Source of the DNA: Thermoanaerobacteraceae bacterium
Lineage (GTDB): Bacteria > Bacillota > JADQBR01
Direction: 5' to 3'
DNA length: 64,000 nt
Assembly: GCA_017656305.1 (NCBI GenBank)
Contig: JACDOG010000003.1
Location: forward strand, 124,001-188,000
Each line of letters starts with the position of its first letter. Position 1 is the stretch's first letter. Position numbers and translations under genes: made by a program. Below are positions 34,825-45,526 of this stretch, piece by piece. The notes beneath the pieces were generated by a model, which was not told the DNA's origin, did no database searches, and worked only from the letters and a program-made list of their open reading frames with translations.

Positions 34825-34853
34825 TTGACGCTGCTACCTGGTAGTGGTATAAT
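34825..34853 (+). promoter_or_regulatory. Promoter of the rib operon
   Basis: TTGACG (34825-34830), 17-bp spacer, TATAAT (34848-34853) with an upstream TGG. Transcription would begin near 34860, just ahead of the FMN riboswitch. Confidence 0.88.
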
Positions 34854-34886
34854 ATTAGCATTAAGTTACAATTTAATAAAAGATTG

Positions 34887-35005
34887 CAATTTCCTTCGGG
34901 GCAAGGTGAAATTCCTTACCGGCGGTGACAGCCCGCGAGCCTTTACGGCAGACCCGGTGCAATTCCGGGGCCGACAGTGAAAGTCTGGATGGGAGAAGGA
35001 AATGA
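34887..35005 (+). promoter_or_regulatory. FMN riboswitch (RFN element)
   Basis: The conserved RFN blocks occur in order: CTTCGGGGCAAGGTGAAATT, CCGGCGGTGACAGCCCGCGA, GACCCGGTGCAATTCCGGGG, CCGACAGTGAAAGTCTGGAT and GGGAGAAGGA. It precedes ribD, with a terminator between, so FMN binding should cause premature termination. Confidence 0.96.
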
Positions 35006-35034
35006 CGGCATACTGTGTCTTTCTGCCTCTATGT

Positions 35035-35066
35035 CCCCGGAGTAGTGTTCCGGGGCTTTATTTTTC
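35035..35066 (+). terminator. Regulated terminator of the FMN riboswitch
   Basis: CCCCGGA (35035-35041) and TCCGGGG (35049-35055) around a 7-base loop, then CTTTATTTTT. It is placed between the aptamer and ribD, as expected for the expression platform. Confidence 0.9.
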
Positions 35067-35104
35067 CTTAATGTCAATCAATTTCCGTAAGAAAGGTGTT
35101 CCTG

Positions 35105-36205
35105 ATGCAGCAAAATGATAGAGATATCAAGTACATGCAGCGAGCACTAGAACTGGCCAAGGAGGCCGAGGGCTGGACCAGCCCCAACCCGCTGGTCGGG
35201 GCCGTCATCGTACAAGATGGGAAGATTGTTGGGGAAGGCTATCATCAAAGGGCCGGCACGCCTCATGCTGAGGTACACGCGCTGCGGCAGGCCGGTGAAA
35301 AGGCCAGGGGGGCCACGGTTTACGTTACCCTGGAACCGTGCTCTCACTACGGCCGCACACCGCCCTGTGCCAAAGCGTTGGTTGAAGCGGGAGTACGGCG
35401 GGTGGTGGTGGCCATGGAGGACCCTAATCCCCTGGTGGCTGGGCGGGGCATCGAGCTGCTCAGGGAGGCAGGGATAGAGGTTACGGTCGGCCTGATGGAA
35501 GAAGAGGCCAAAGCTCTCAACCGTCCGTTTTTGAAATATATCACCACGAAAAAACCGCTGGTGGCCGCGAAAATGGCCGTCAGCCTGGACGGTAAAATTG
35601 CCACCAAAAGCGGCAGTTCCCGGTGGATAACGGGAGAGCAGGCACGGCTGGCCGGGCGGTACCTCAGGCATAAATATGATGCCATTTTGGTAGGCATCGG
35701 TACGGTGCTGGCGGATAACCCCCGCCTGACAACCCGGTTGGAAGGCATCAAGACCAAAAACCCGTTGCGCATTATTCTGGATTCCCGCCTGCGGCTGCCG
35801 CTGGATAGTCACGTGTGCGATACTTCCCAGGCGGATACCTGGGTAGTGACCACTGAAGACTGCAACAGGGATAAAAAGGCCCGGCTGGAAGCAGCCGGTA
35901 TCAGGGTTATTGTCCAGCAGACTCGGGGTAAGGTGGACCTGGAGCAGTTGTTGGCGGAACTGGGAAAACAGGAAATTACCGGTGTCCTGGTGGAAGGCGG
36001 TGCCGGGGTTCACGGCAGTTTTTTTGATAAGGACCTGGTGGATGTGGTGCACCTTTACCTGGCACCCAAGGTTATTGGTGGTGACCAGGCTCCCGGCCCC
36101 GTGGCCGGCGTGGGAGTGGAACAGGTGGCTCAGGCCAGGCGGTTCAAAATGGTCGATGTCCGGCGCTACGGTGAAGATTTGGGGATTACATATGTAAAAC
36201 AATGA
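35105..36205 (+). CDS. ribD: Bifunctional riboflavin deaminase/reductase RibD
   Basis: Deaminates diaminohydroxyphosphoribosylaminopyrimidine and reduces the ribosyl chain. 366 residues. Deaminase zinc site H-A-E-V-H-A near 51 and P-C-x-H-x-G-R-T-P-P-C near 80; reductase domain from about 150 (K-M-A-V-S-L-D-G-K-I-A, S-R-W-I-T-G, V-E-G-G-A). GAAAGG (35091-35096) fits ATG 35105, six bases past the adjoining TG. First gene behind the riboswitch. Confidence 0.96.
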   Translation: MQQNDRDIKYMQRALELAKEAEGWTSPNPLVGAVIVQDGKIVGEGYHQRAGTPHAEVHALRQAGEKARGATVYVTLEPCSHYGRTPPCAKALVEAGVRRVVVAMEDPNPLVAGRGIELLREAGIEVTVGLMEEEAKALNRPFLKYITTKKPLVAAKMAVSLDGKIATKSGSSRWITGEQARLAGRYLRHKYDAILVGIGTVLADNPRLTTRLEGIKTKNPLRIILDSRLRLPLDSHVCDTSQADTWVVTTEDCNRDKKARLEAAGIRVIVQQTRGKVDLEQLLAELGKQEITGVLVEGGAGVHGSFFDKDLVDVVHLYLAPKVIGGDQAPGPVAGVGVEQVAQARRFKMVDVRRYGEDLGITYVKQ

Positions 36206-36244
36206 AGACGGGTCGTTTGTTAATCAGTTTCTGAGAAACCAGGA

Positions 36245-36415
36245 GACCGATGGTCCCACGACGGAGGGTTTAGACCGGCCCGGCACTCTGTTTATAGGCA
36301 GTAGCGTGTATGTTGCATTTGCTAGCAACTGCCCAAATAAGTTTTCCTCAACATTTACCTGTGGCTAAGTGCCAGGTTTGCAAAAGGTTAGTGACGATGC
36401 GTGGTAACATCGGTC
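36245..36415. repeat. 171-bp MITE-like element between ribD and ribE
   Basis: Flanked by imperfect terminal inverted repeats: GACCGATGGTCCCACG (36245-36260) and CGTGGTAACATCGGTC (36400-36415), 14 of 16 matching. Inside, 36266-36330 on the minus strand is a copy of the dispersed repeat also seen at 5955-6020. No gene is present in the 244-bp gap, which interrupts an otherwise tightly packed rib operon. A small non-autonomous mobile element is the simplest reading; a structured RNA is the alternative. Confidence 0.6.
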
Positions 36416-36449
36416 GAAGGTGATTTAAAAATCAGGATTGGAGGTTATT

Positions 36450-37106
36450 ATGTTTACAGGACTAGTTGAAGAACTGGGGACCGTGAGAGGTATTCGTCAC
36501 GGGCCCAAGTCGGCAAAACTGGATATTGCCGCCAGAGAGGTACTGCAGGACGTCAAAATCGGGGACAGCATTGCCGTCAACGGGGTTTGCCTGACCGTCA
36601 CCTCCTTTACCGGTGACAGCTTTACCGCCGATGTCATGGCGGAAACGGTCAACCGTACCAATCTCAAGTGGTTGAAAGTGAACGACCGGGTAAACCTGGA
36701 GCGGGCCATGCGAATGGGTGACCGGCTGGGCGGTCACTTGGTCAGCGGTCACATAGACGGCGTGGGTACCATTACCAAGCAGGAGCAAGTGGATATTGCT
36801 GTGGTTACCTGGGTGGAGGCACCCCGGGAACTGTTGAAATATATTATCCCTAAGGGATCGGTTGCCCTGGACGGCATCAGCCTGACGGTGGTGGATGTAG
36901 ATGAAAATGGCTTCAGCGTTTCCCTGATTCCCCACACGGCCAAGGTTACCACCTTGGGGCTGAAACGCCTGGGTGACAGGGTCAATATTGAAGTGGACAT
37001 GCTGGCCAAGTACGTGGCCCGGCTGCTTGCCTGGGAGCAGGAAGGCCGGCAGTCCCGGGGGAAAGCAATTACCAAGGAATTTTTGGTGGAAAACGGTTTT
37101 ATTTAA
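36450..37106 (+). CDS. ribE: Riboflavin synthase
   Basis: Dismutates two 6,7-dimethyl-8-ribityllumazine molecules to riboflavin. 218 residues made of two repeated lumazine-binding barrels; starts [10 protein letters not shown], with V-N-G-V-C-L-T-V and the parallel L-D-G-I-S-L-T-V in the second repeat, and [19 protein letters not shown] at 36438-36444 sets ATG 36450. Confidence 0.96.
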   Translation: MFTGLVEELGTVRGIRHGPKSAKLDIAAREVLQDVKIGDSIAVNGVCLTVTSFTGDSFTADVMAETVNRTNLKWLKVNDRVNLERAMRMGDRLGGHLVSGHIDGVGTITKQEQVDIAVVTWVEAPRELLKYIIPKGSVALDGISLTVVDVDENGFSVSLIPHTAKVTTLGLKRLGDRVNIEVDMLAKYVARLLAWEQEGRQSRGKAITKEFLVENGFI

Positions 37107-37143
37107 ACAGTGTACCAGGGAACATAAAAAGGGGGGACCATCT

Positions 37144-38340
37144 ATGAAATTTAACACCATTGAAGAAGCGGTAGCGGATATCAAAGCGGGAAAAATGGTA
37201 GTAGTGGTGGATGATGAGGACCGGGAAAACGAGGGAGACCTGGTGATTGCCGCTGAAAAGGTCGATGCCGAGGCCATTAACTTTATGACCAAATATGCCC
37301 GCGGTCTGGTCTGTGTGCCCATGACGGGAGACAGGCTGGACGAACTGGAACTAGAGGCCATGGTGCAGCACAATACCGACAATCACGAAACCGCCTTTAC
37401 CGTTTCGGTGGATTACAAGGAAACTACCACGGGTATTTCCGCCCAGGAACGAGCCATGACAATCAAGGCACTGCTTGACCCCAAGACCAGGCCGGAGGAC
37501 CTGCGCCGGCCCGGACATATCTTCCCGCTGCGTGCCAAAAGGGGCGGCGTGCTGCGGCGTGCCGGTCATACGGAAGCAGCCGTGGACCTGGCGAAAATGG
37601 CCGGGCTGTATCCCGCTGGAGTAATCTGCGAGATTATGAATGAGGACGGTACCATGGCACGGGTACCACAGCTCATGGAGTTTGTGAAGAAACACGGGCT
37701 AAAAATTATCACTATTGCTGATTTAATTGAGTACCGGCGGCGCAGCGAGAAACTGGTCAGAAGGGTGGAAACCATTGACCTGCCCACGGCCTACGGCCAC
37801 TTTAAGGCTACGGCCTACGAAAGCATCATGGATAAGGATGTGCATATTGCCCTGGTTAAGGGAGACGTCAATACCTATGAACCGGTGCTGGTGCGGGTGC
37901 ATTCCGAGTGCCTGACCGGTGACGTCTTCGGTTCCCGCCGCTGTGACTGCGGCGAACAGCTGGCAACCGCCCTGAAGAAGATTGAAAAGGAAGGAAGGGG
38001 TGTATTGCTGTACATGCGCCAGGAAGGGCGCGGTATCGGCCTGTTGAACAAGATCAGGGCGTACAAGCTGCAGGAAGAGGGCAAGGACACGGTGGAAGCC
38101 AACGAAGCACTGGGCTTTCCGCCGGACCTCCGGGATTACGGTATCGGCGCCCAGATACTGGCTGACCTGGGGATTAAAAAAATTCGCCTGATGACCAACA
38201 ATCCGAGAAAAATCAAGGGCCTGGAAGGATACGGCCTGGAAGTGGTGGAACGGGTGCCCATCGAGATCTGCCCCGTTGAGACCAACAAGTTTTACTTGCA
38301 GACCAAAAAGACCAAACTGGGACATTTACTAAGCAGCTGA
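37144..38340 (+). CDS. ribBA: 3,4-dihydroxy-2-butanone-4-phosphate synthase / GTP cyclohydrolase II
   Basis: Bifunctional enzyme of 398 residues. RibB part (about 1-200): [27 protein letters not shown]. RibA part (about 205-398): [18 protein letters not shown] with the zinc cysteines, and R-Q-E-G-R-G-I-G-L. It supplies both precursors of lumazine. AGGGGGGAC precedes ATG 37144; the frame opens upstream inside ribE, but that part is not real. Confidence 0.96.
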   Translation: MKFNTIEEAVADIKAGKMVVVVDDEDRENEGDLVIAAEKVDAEAINFMTKYARGLVCVPMTGDRLDELELEAMVQHNTDNHETAFTVSVDYKETTTGISAQERAMTIKALLDPKTRPEDLRRPGHIFPLRAKRGGVLRRAGHTEAAVDLAKMAGLYPAGVICEIMNEDGTMARVPQLMEFVKKHGLKIITIADLIEYRRRSEKLVRRVETIDLPTAYGHFKATAYESIMDKDVHIALVKGDVNTYEPVLVRVHSECLTGDVFGSRRCDCGEQLATALKKIEKEGRGVLLYMRQEGRGIGLLNKIRAYKLQEEGKDTVEANEALGFPPDLRDYGIGAQILADLGIKKIRLMTNNPRKIKGLEGYGLEVVERVPIEICPVETNKFYLQTKKTKLGHLLSS

Positions 38341-38355
38341 TAAGGAGGTAGTTGA

Positions 38356-38820
38356 ATGAAGGTTTACGAAGGAAAATTATTAGGCAAAGGTAAGCGTTTT
38401 GGACTGGTTGTCGGCAGGTTTAACGAGTTTATCACCAGCAAGCTGCTGGATGGCGCACTGGATGCGCTAAAACGTCACGGCGTGGCGGAAGATGATATCG
38501 AGGTTGCCTGGGTTCCCGGGGCCTTTGAGATTCCGCTGGTGGCCAAAGCCATGGCCCGGAAAGATTACGACGCCGTTATCTGCCTGGGTACGGTAATTCG
38601 GGGAGCCACCCCGCACTTTGATTATGTGGCCAACGAGGTGGCCAAGGGGATTGCCAAAGTAGGATTGGACAGCAACAAGCCGGTGATTTTCGGTGTCATT
38701 ACAGCGGATACCATAGAGCAGGCCATTGAAAGGGCGGGCACCAAGGCAGGTAACAAGGGCTGGGATGCGGCGGTCACCGCCCTGGAAATGAGCAATCTTA
38801 TGCCCTCGTTAAACGAGTAA
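38356..38820 (+). CDS. ribH: 6,7-dimethyl-8-ribityllumazine synthase
   Basis: Forms the icosahedral or pentameric lumazine synthase. 154 residues. [20 protein letters not shown][13 protein letters not shown] with the catalytic histidine, and F-G-V-I-T-A-D-T-x-E-Q-A. AAGGAGG at 38342-38348. Last gene of the rib operon. Confidence 0.97.
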   Translation: MKVYEGKLLGKGKRFGLVVGRFNEFITSKLLDGALDALKRHGVAEDDIEVAWVPGAFEIPLVAKAMARKDYDAVICLGTVIRGATPHFDYVANEVAKGIAKVGLDSNKPVIFGVITADTIEQAIERAGTKAGNKGWDAAVTALEMSNLMPSLNE

Positions 38821-38840
38821 AAGAAATTATCATTTTTTCC

Positions 38841-38869
38841 TTGACATTCCAGGAGTATTAATGTATAGT
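38841..38869 (+). promoter_or_regulatory. Promoter of metY-metX
   Basis: TTGACA (38841-38846), 17-bp spacer, TATAGT (38864-38869), about 30 bp ahead of the SAM riboswitch. Confidence 0.88.
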
Positions 38870-38898
38870 ACAATTAAAATTTCAAAGCGCTTTGGAAA

Positions 38899-39001
38899 CT
38901 CTTATCAAGAGTGGTGGAGGGACTGGCCCAGTGAAGCCCGGCAACCTTCCCGCAGGGGGAAAGGTGCTAATTCCTGCAGGATTTATCCTGGGAGATAAGA
39001 G
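38899..39001 (+). promoter_or_regulatory. SAM-I riboswitch (S box)
   Basis: P1 stem CTCTTATC / GATAAGAG encloses the S-box core: AGAGTGGTGGAGGGACTGGC, CCAGTGAAGCCCGGCAACC, AAAGGTGCTAATTCCTGCAG and GGGAGATAAG. SAM binding would favour the terminator at 39025. Confidence 0.96.
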
Positions 39002-39024
39002 GAGGACTATCGATGTGCACTTGG

Positions 39025-39053
39025 ACCTCTTCTTATCAAGAAGAGGTTTTTTT
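39025..39053 (+). terminator. Regulated terminator of the SAM riboswitch
   Basis: ACCTCTTCTT and AAGAAGAGGT form a 10-bp stem around ATC, followed by a T-run. Its left arm shares CTTATC-like sequence with the P1 region, consistent with an antiterminator switch. Confidence 0.92.
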
Positions 39054-39084
39054 CATGTCCAGAAAAAACCTCGTCATGTGCTGA

Positions 39085-40392
<1,308 letters not shown>

Positions 40393-40417
40393 AAATAGGG
40401 AGGTCTAGAGACAGTAA

Positions 40418-41551
40418 ATGAAGCTGGACAAGGGAGTAGGCCTGGTAGAAACAAAATACGAGACTGTTGCCGTTCCTCCAAACGACCTGCAGCTGGAGTG
40501 CGGTACCCGTTTTGGTCCCGTCACCGTGGCTTATGAAACCTACGGGGAATTAAACGATCGGGGGGACAACTGCATTCTGGTACTGCATGCCCTGACCGGG
40601 GATGCTCATGTGGCTGGCTGGCATTCGGAAGAAGACCGCAAACCCGGCTGGTGGCATGACTTAATCGGCCCCGGTAGGGCGCTGGATACCGGTAAATATT
40701 TTGTGGTCTGTTCCAACGTGTTGGGCGGGTGTTATGGTACCACCGGCCCGCCCAGCATCAATCCCGATACCGGGAAATTTTACGGCCCCGATTTTCCCGT
40801 TATCACAATCAGGGACATGGTAAAAGTACAGTACCTGTTGTTGAAAAAGCTGGGCGTGAAGCATATTAAAGCTGCCATTGGCGGCTCCATGGGTGGCATG
40901 CAGGTGCTGGAGTGGGCCATGATGTATCCGGGCATGCTGGACGCCGTCATTCCCATTGCCACCTCGGGGCGCCTGTCTGCCCAGTGTATTGCCTTTAACG
41001 CTGTGCAGCGCCAGGCGATATTAATGGACCCGGAATATAAGGAGGGGCGGTACGAGCCGGGCAAAGGCCCCTGCCGGGGATTGGCTCTGGCCAGGCAAAT
41101 CGGAACTATCACGTACAAGAGTGATGAATCCTGGGCCTTTAAATTTGGCCGTACTTTTTCCAGTTTAAGGGAAGAGGATTACTACTGCTTTGACGGCAAA
41201 TTCGAGGTGGAAAACTACCTGGATTACCAGGGGGAAAAGCTGGTGAAACGCTTTGACGCCAACAGTTACCTCTACCTGACCAAGGCAATGGACCTGCACG
41301 ACATCAGCCGCGGCCGTGGGAACTATTCCAAGGTATTTTCCCGGTTCCGCGGGAAGGTGTTGACTATCGGCATCAGTTCGGATTTCCTGTATCCCAAACA
41401 CTACCAGGAAGAAATTTACCGGTATTTTAAAGATAACGGTGCCGAAAGCTATTACTGGGAATTGGAGTCACCCTACGGGCATGATGCTTTTTTAATTGAA
41501 TTTGACAAAATGTCCAGGAAAATAGGTCAATTTATGGCTACCATAAGCTAG
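40418..41551 (+). CDS. metX: Homoserine O-acetyltransferase
   Basis: Activates homoserine with acetyl-CoA for homocysteine synthesis; alpha/beta-hydrolase fold. 377 residues. L-H-A-L-T-G-D-A-H near 56, nucleophile G-G-S-M-G-G-M-Q-V-L near 154, and the C-terminal G-H-D-A-F catalytic His/Asp region. GGGAGG lies 14 bases before ATG 40418, a long spacing. Product feeds metY. Confidence 0.94.
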   Translation: MKLDKGVGLVETKYETVAVPPNDLQLECGTRFGPVTVAYETYGELNDRGDNCILVLHALTGDAHVAGWHSEEDRKPGWWHDLIGPGRALDTGKYFVVCSNVLGGCYGTTGPPSINPDTGKFYGPDFPVITIRDMVKVQYLLLKKLGVKHIKAAIGGSMGGMQVLEWAMMYPGMLDAVIPIATSGRLSAQCIAFNAVQRQAILMDPEYKEGRYEPGKGPCRGLALARQIGTITYKSDESWAFKFGRTFSSLREEDYYCFDGKFEVENYLDYQGEKLVKRFDANSYLYLTKAMDLHDISRGRGNYSKVFSRFRGKVLTIGISSDFLYPKHYQEEIYRYFKDNGAESYYWELESPYGHDAFLIEFDKMSRKIGQFMATIS

Positions 41552-41565
41552 CCATAATTTTTTTT
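41534..41565 (+). terminator. Terminator embedded in the metX 3' end
   Basis: ATGGCTA (41534-41540, coding) and TAGCCAT (41549-41555, containing the stop codon) form a 7-bp stem with an 8-base loop, followed by a run of eight T. Confidence 0.75.
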
Positions 41566-41606
41566 AAAATTTTTTTAAGTATCTTCCCTTTAAAAAGGTT
41601 ATGTGC

Positions 41607-41612
41607 TATAAT
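41607..41612 (+). promoter_or_regulatory. Promoter of the threonine/lysine operon, extended -10
   Basis: TATAAT preceded by TGC. The -35 is weak. The predicted start near 41618 rules out the ATG at 41611 as a start codon for the next gene. Confidence 0.6.
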
Positions 41613-41667
41613 GTCTGCCATACGTGGAAGGATGTATATTAATCAAAGACAAAAGCGGGTGAGATTG

Positions 41668-42114
41668 GTGAGTCCTACGGATAAGGAGTTTTATATTGTA
41701 GACGCGTCTATTTTGCCAGAAGCCATTGTGAAGACTGCCCGTGCCAAAGAGCTTCTCGCCCGGGGAGAAGCGCATACCGTGCATGAAGCGGTGAGCAAGG
41801 TGGGCCTGAGCCGCAGTGCGTTCTACAAGTACCGGGACGGTATTTTTGCTTTCCACCATGGCAATAAGGAGAAAATAGTCACCATCAACCTGTTGCTGGA
41901 GCATCAGGCTGGAGTGCTGTCCCGGTTGTTAAACACCGTTGCTGCTGCCCAGGCAAATGTGCTGACCATCAACCAAAATATTCCCCTGCAGGGCGTTGCT
42001 AATGTTTCCATTTCCATCGAAATTGCGGACATGCTTATGGGAGTGGAAGAATTGCTGGAAAAGATTGAGGAACTACCCGGCGTCAAAAAGGTGGAAATTG
42101 TCGGGCAAACTTAA
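41668..42114 (+). CDS. ACT-domain transcriptional regulator, PheB/ThrR-like
   Basis: 148 residues. N-terminal helix-turn-helix-like segment (A-R-G-E-A-H-T-V-H-E-A-V-S-K-V-G-L-S-R-S-A-F-Y-K-Y) and a C-terminal ACT domain (about 75-145). Very similar in layout to Bacillus PheB, which as far as I recall has been described as ThrR, repressor of threonine biosynthesis genes. Its place directly before hom-thrC-thrB-lysC supports that role here. GTG 41668 is chosen after GCGGGTGAG; the ATG at 41611 lies within the promoter and the ATG at 41632 gives a non-conserved basic extension. Confidence 0.82.
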   Translation: MSPTDKEFYIVDASILPEAIVKTARAKELLARGEAHTVHEAVSKVGLSRSAFYKYRDGIFAFHHGNKEKIVTINLLLEHQAGVLSRLLNTVAAAQANVLTINQNIPLQGVANVSISIEIADMLMGVEELLEKIEELPGVKKVEIVGQT

Positions 42115-42183
42115 AATTTTGGCGGTGGGAAAAACGTACCACTATACACTCATCAAAACTGGCTTTACGGAGAGGTGAAAGTT

Positions 42184-43479
42184 ATGAGCAAAAGCATAAA
42201 AGTGGGACTGTTGGGCCTGGGAACGGTGGGAACCGGTGTTTACAAGGTGTTAACTCAAAATGCCGAGATCATTGCCCAGCGGGTAGGCACTCCCGTAACT
42301 GTCGAAAAGATAGTGGTCAATAATGTCAATAAAAAGCGGGATATTGACCTGCCTCCGGGTATCATTACCGACCGGGCGGAAGCAGTGCTGGACAATCCGG
42401 ATATTGACATAGTGGTTGAAGTCATGGGCGGCATTGAGCCGGCTCGTGAATATATTCTCAAGGCCCTCCGGGGTGGCAAGCACGTGGTGACGGCCAACAA
42501 GGATTTGATTGCCGAATATGGTGAGGAACTGTTTGATGCGGAAAAAGAACACCATACCGACCTCTTTTTTGAAGCCAGTGTGGCCGGGGGTATTCCCATT
42601 ATCAGGCCGCTCAAGCAGTGCCTGGCTGCCAACCGGGTAACGGAAGTAATGGGAATCATCAACGGCACTACCAACTTTATCCTGACTAAAATGACCCAGG
42701 AAGGCAGTGATTTTGACGAGGTGCTGGCTGAAGCACAGGCTTTGGGTTACGCGGAAGCAGACCCTACGGCAGATGTGGATGGCCTGGATGCGGCACGGAA
42801 AATTGCCATTCTTGCTTCAGTGGCATTTAACACCCGGGTTACCTACCGGGATGTCTACGTGGAGGGTATCCGAAATATCGGTGCCATGGACATTAAATAT
42901 GCCAGCGAACTGGGGTACACGGTGAAACTGCTGGGAATTGCCAAGGACCAGGACGGGCAGGTGGAGGTGAGAGTACACCCGGTGCTTATCCCCAACTCCC
43001 ACCCGCTGGCCGCTGTTAACGAGGCTTTTAACGCCATCTTTGTGCGCGGTAATGCCGTGGGCGAGACCATGTTTTACGGCCCCGGAGCCGGGGAATTACC
43101 CACCGCCAGTGCAGTAGTGGCGGATATCATTGAGGTGGCGCGTAATATCATCAGCAGTGTCACCGGGCGCATTAGCTGTACCTGTTATGAACAGAGAGCC
43201 ATTAAGCCTATAGGTGAGATTTTCTCCAAATATTACCTGCGCCTGATTGTCAAGGATGAACCCGGGGTTCTGGCCAGTATTGCCAGCGTTTTGGGCAACC
43301 AAAACGTCAGTATTGCCACGGTAATCCAAAAGCGCAGTATTGAGGACCTGGCGGAAATTGTCCTGATTACCCACCAAGTGCAGGAGCAGAACTTGCAGGA
43401 TGCCCTGGCGGTTATCAAGGGCATGTCCATCACGAAGGAAATTGCCAATGTAATTCGCGTTGAGGGAGAGGATGAATAA
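42184..43479 (+). CDS. hom: Homoserine dehydrogenase
   Basis: Reduces aspartate semialdehyde to homoserine. 431 residues. Rossmann G-L-G-T-V-G-T-G near 13, V-V-T-A-N-K near 105, [12 protein letters not shown]-x-G-x-D-A-A-R-K, and a C-terminal ACT domain (about 350-431) for threonine feedback. GAGAGGTGAAA precedes ATG 42184. Supplies homoserine to both thrB and metX. Confidence 0.96.
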   Translation: MSKSIKVGLLGLGTVGTGVYKVLTQNAEIIAQRVGTPVTVEKIVVNNVNKKRDIDLPPGIITDRAEAVLDNPDIDIVVEVMGGIEPAREYILKALRGGKHVVTANKDLIAEYGEELFDAEKEHHTDLFFEASVAGGIPIIRPLKQCLAANRVTEVMGIINGTTNFILTKMTQEGSDFDEVLAEAQALGYAEADPTADVDGLDAARKIAILASVAFNTRVTYRDVYVEGIRNIGAMDIKYASELGYTVKLLGIAKDQDGQVEVRVHPVLIPNSHPLAAVNEAFNAIFVRGNAVGETMFYGPGAGELPTASAVVADIIEVARNIISSVTGRISCTCYEQRAIKPIGEIFSKYYLRLIVKDEPGVLASIASVLGNQNVSIATVIQKRSIEDLAEIVLITHQVQEQNLQDALAVIKGMSITKEIANVIRVEGEDE

Positions 43480-43480
43480 T

Positions 43481-44530
43481 ATGGAATGGGCTGGAGTTTT
43501 GCAAACCTACAAGGAATTTCTACCGGTAACCGAGAAAACCCCGCTGATTTCCCTGAAAGAGGGCAATACTCCCTTGATCAAGGCGGAAAATTTATCTGAA
43601 GAACTGGGAGTAAACATATATTTCAAGTACGAGGGGTTAAACCCCACCGGCTCCTTTAAGGACCGGGGAATGGTCATGGCCGTGGCCAAGGCTGTTGAAG
43701 AGGGCTCAAAGGCCATCATGTGCGCTTCTACCGGTAATACCTCTGCTGCTGCGGCGGCCTATGCGGCCCGCTGCGGCCTGACCTGCAGCGTGGTCATACC
43801 CGAGGGGAATATCGCACTGGGCAAGCTAGCCCAGGCTTTAATCTACGGTGCCAAGGTAATAGCTATTCGGGGCAATTTTGACGATGCCTTAAACATAGTG
43901 CGCAGCATCACGGAGAAACACCCCATTACTCTGGTAAACTCTCTGAACCCTTATCGCATTGAGGGGCAGACCACGGCGGCTTACGAGATTTGCGACGTGC
44001 TGGGCGACGCACCGGATTACCTGGCCATACCGGTGGGCAACGCCGGCAACATCACCGCTTACTGGCGGGGATTCTGCCGCTATCGCCATGCTGGGCGTTC
44101 GCGGAAACTGCCAAAAATGATTGGTTTTCAGGCGGCTGGTGCGGCGCCCATCGTGCATAACAGGGTGGTGGAAAATCCGGAAACGGTGGCTACAGCCATT
44201 CGCATCGGCAACCCGGCCAGCTGGCAGAGTGCGGTCCAGGCCGCCCAGGATTCCCAAGGTTTTATCAAGATGGTTACCGATGAGGAAATTCTGGCGGCGC
44301 AGCGGCTGCTGGCCAGCAGGGAAGGTATCTTTGCCGAACCGGCTTCCGCGGCTTCCCTGGCCGGTGTTATCAAGGAAGCCCGGCAAGGGCTATTTAATAG
44401 GGAAGATATTGTGGTTTGCGTGCTGACGGGTAACGGCTTGAAAGATCCCGATACAGCCATCAAGCAGATAAAAGAGCCTTATTCCGTTCCCGCTGATGAA
44501 GAAGCGGTTTTAGAAATTGTAAATAGTTAA
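43481..44530 (+). CDS. thrC: Threonine synthase
   Basis: PLP enzyme that converts O-phosphohomoserine to threonine. 349 residues. [15 protein letters not shown] lysine in [10 protein letters not shown], phosphate loop G-N-A-G-N-I-T-A-Y. The ATG at 43481 (M-E-W-A-G-V) aligns with the Bacillus start and lies nine bases after GAGAGG; an ATG at 43472 overlaps hom. Confidence 0.96.
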   Translation: MEWAGVLQTYKEFLPVTEKTPLISLKEGNTPLIKAENLSEELGVNIYFKYEGLNPTGSFKDRGMVMAVAKAVEEGSKAIMCASTGNTSAAAAAYAARCGLTCSVVIPEGNIALGKLAQALIYGAKVIAIRGNFDDALNIVRSITEKHPITLVNSLNPYRIEGQTTAAYEICDVLGDAPDYLAIPVGNAGNITAYWRGFCRYRHAGRSRKLPKMIGFQAAGAAPIVHNRVVENPETVATAIRIGNPASWQSAVQAAQDSQGFIKMVTDEEILAAQRLLASREGIFAEPASAASLAGVIKEARQGLFNREDIVVCVLTGNGLKDPDTAIKQIKEPYSVPADEEAVLEIVNS

Positions 44531-44596
44531 CAAGGTGGTCAATTGGCTTTTCTGTAACAGAGGATAGGGATAATGATTATAATGGAGAGAGCAGCT

Positions 44597-45526
44597 ATGG
44601 TTCGAGTAAGAGTACCGGCGACCACGGCAAATATGGGACCAGGATTTGATACTATTGGCATGGCTTTAAAACTGTATAACTACCTTGAAATGGAAGAGAT
44701 TTCCGGTGGCCTGCAGATTGAGATTACTGGTGAGGAGGACAGCGGGGATATTCCCCGGGATGAACGCAACATTGTCTACCAGGCAGCGGAACGCGTGTTT
44801 GCGAAAACAGGCTACCGTCCTGCCGGCTTAACAATCCGGCAGGAAATCAATATACCGGCTGCCAGGGGTATGGGTAGCAGTGCAGCGGCCATAGTGGGCG
44901 GCTTAATAGCTGCCAACTGGTTGTCGGGAAATAAGCTTTCCGCCGATGAACTGCTTCACATGGCCGTGGCCATGGAAGGGCACCCGGACAATGTGGCGCC
45001 GGCCATGCTGGGTGGGGTAGTGGTTTCAGCGTTGATGGATGAGAAACTGTTTTACCGGTATATTGCCCCGCCTGAGGACCTGGAACTGGTGGTGGCAGTA
45101 CCGGAGTTTCAGTTGTCCACCAGGGTAGCCCGGGACATTCTGCCTTTAAATGTACCCGTTCAGGATGCCGTGTTTAATGTGAGCCGGGCCAGTTTGCTGG
45201 TGCTGGCACTGGTTCAGAAAGATTATGAATTGCTGGGCCAGATGATGGATGACAAGCTGCACCAGCCTTACCGGTTAAACCTGGTTCCCGGCATGCAGGA
45301 CGTGTTTGCTGCTGCCAGGGACAACGGCGCCCTGGCTGTTGCCCTGAGCGGCGCCGGGCCGACGCTAATAGCTTTTGTCAAAGATAAGGATAAGCTGCGT
45401 GACGTTGGCGACAGCATGCGCCAGGCGTTTCTGCAGGCGGGAGTCACCTGCAGTATTAAATACCTGTCTGCCTGTCCCGCAGGTGCTGAAGTTGAACTGG
45501 AGGGGGAGTGGGTAACGTGCTTGTAG
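44597..45526 (+). CDS. thrB: Homoserine kinase
   Basis: GHMP kinase that phosphorylates homoserine. 309 residues. [15 protein letters not shown] at the N-terminus, [12 protein letters not shown] phosphate loop near 92, and A-L-S-G-A-G-P-T near the C-terminus. GGAGAGA (44584-44590) fits ATG 44597 better than ATGs at 44573 and 44582. Overlaps lysC by 10 bp. Confidence 0.95.
   Translation: MVRVRVPATTANMGPGFDTIGMALKLYNYLEMEEISGGLQIEITGEEDSGDIPRDERNIVYQAAERVFAKTGYRPAGLTIRQEINIPAARGMGSSAAAIVGGLIAANWLSGNKLSADELLHMAVAMEGHPDNVAPAMLGGVVVSALMDEKLFYRYIAPPEDLELVVAVPEFQLSTRVARDILPLNVPVQDAVFNVSRASLLVLALVQKDYELLGQMMDDKLHQPYRLNLVPGMQDVFAAARDNGALAVALSGAGPTLIAFVKDKDKLRDVGDSMRQAFLQAGVTCSIKYLSACPAGAEVELEGEWVTCL

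Noticed and set aside
41611-42114. ATG 41611 as the start of the ACT-domain regulator
   Set aside because: It lies inside the TATAAT -10 element; the GTG at 41668 has a ribosome binding site and matches the family length.
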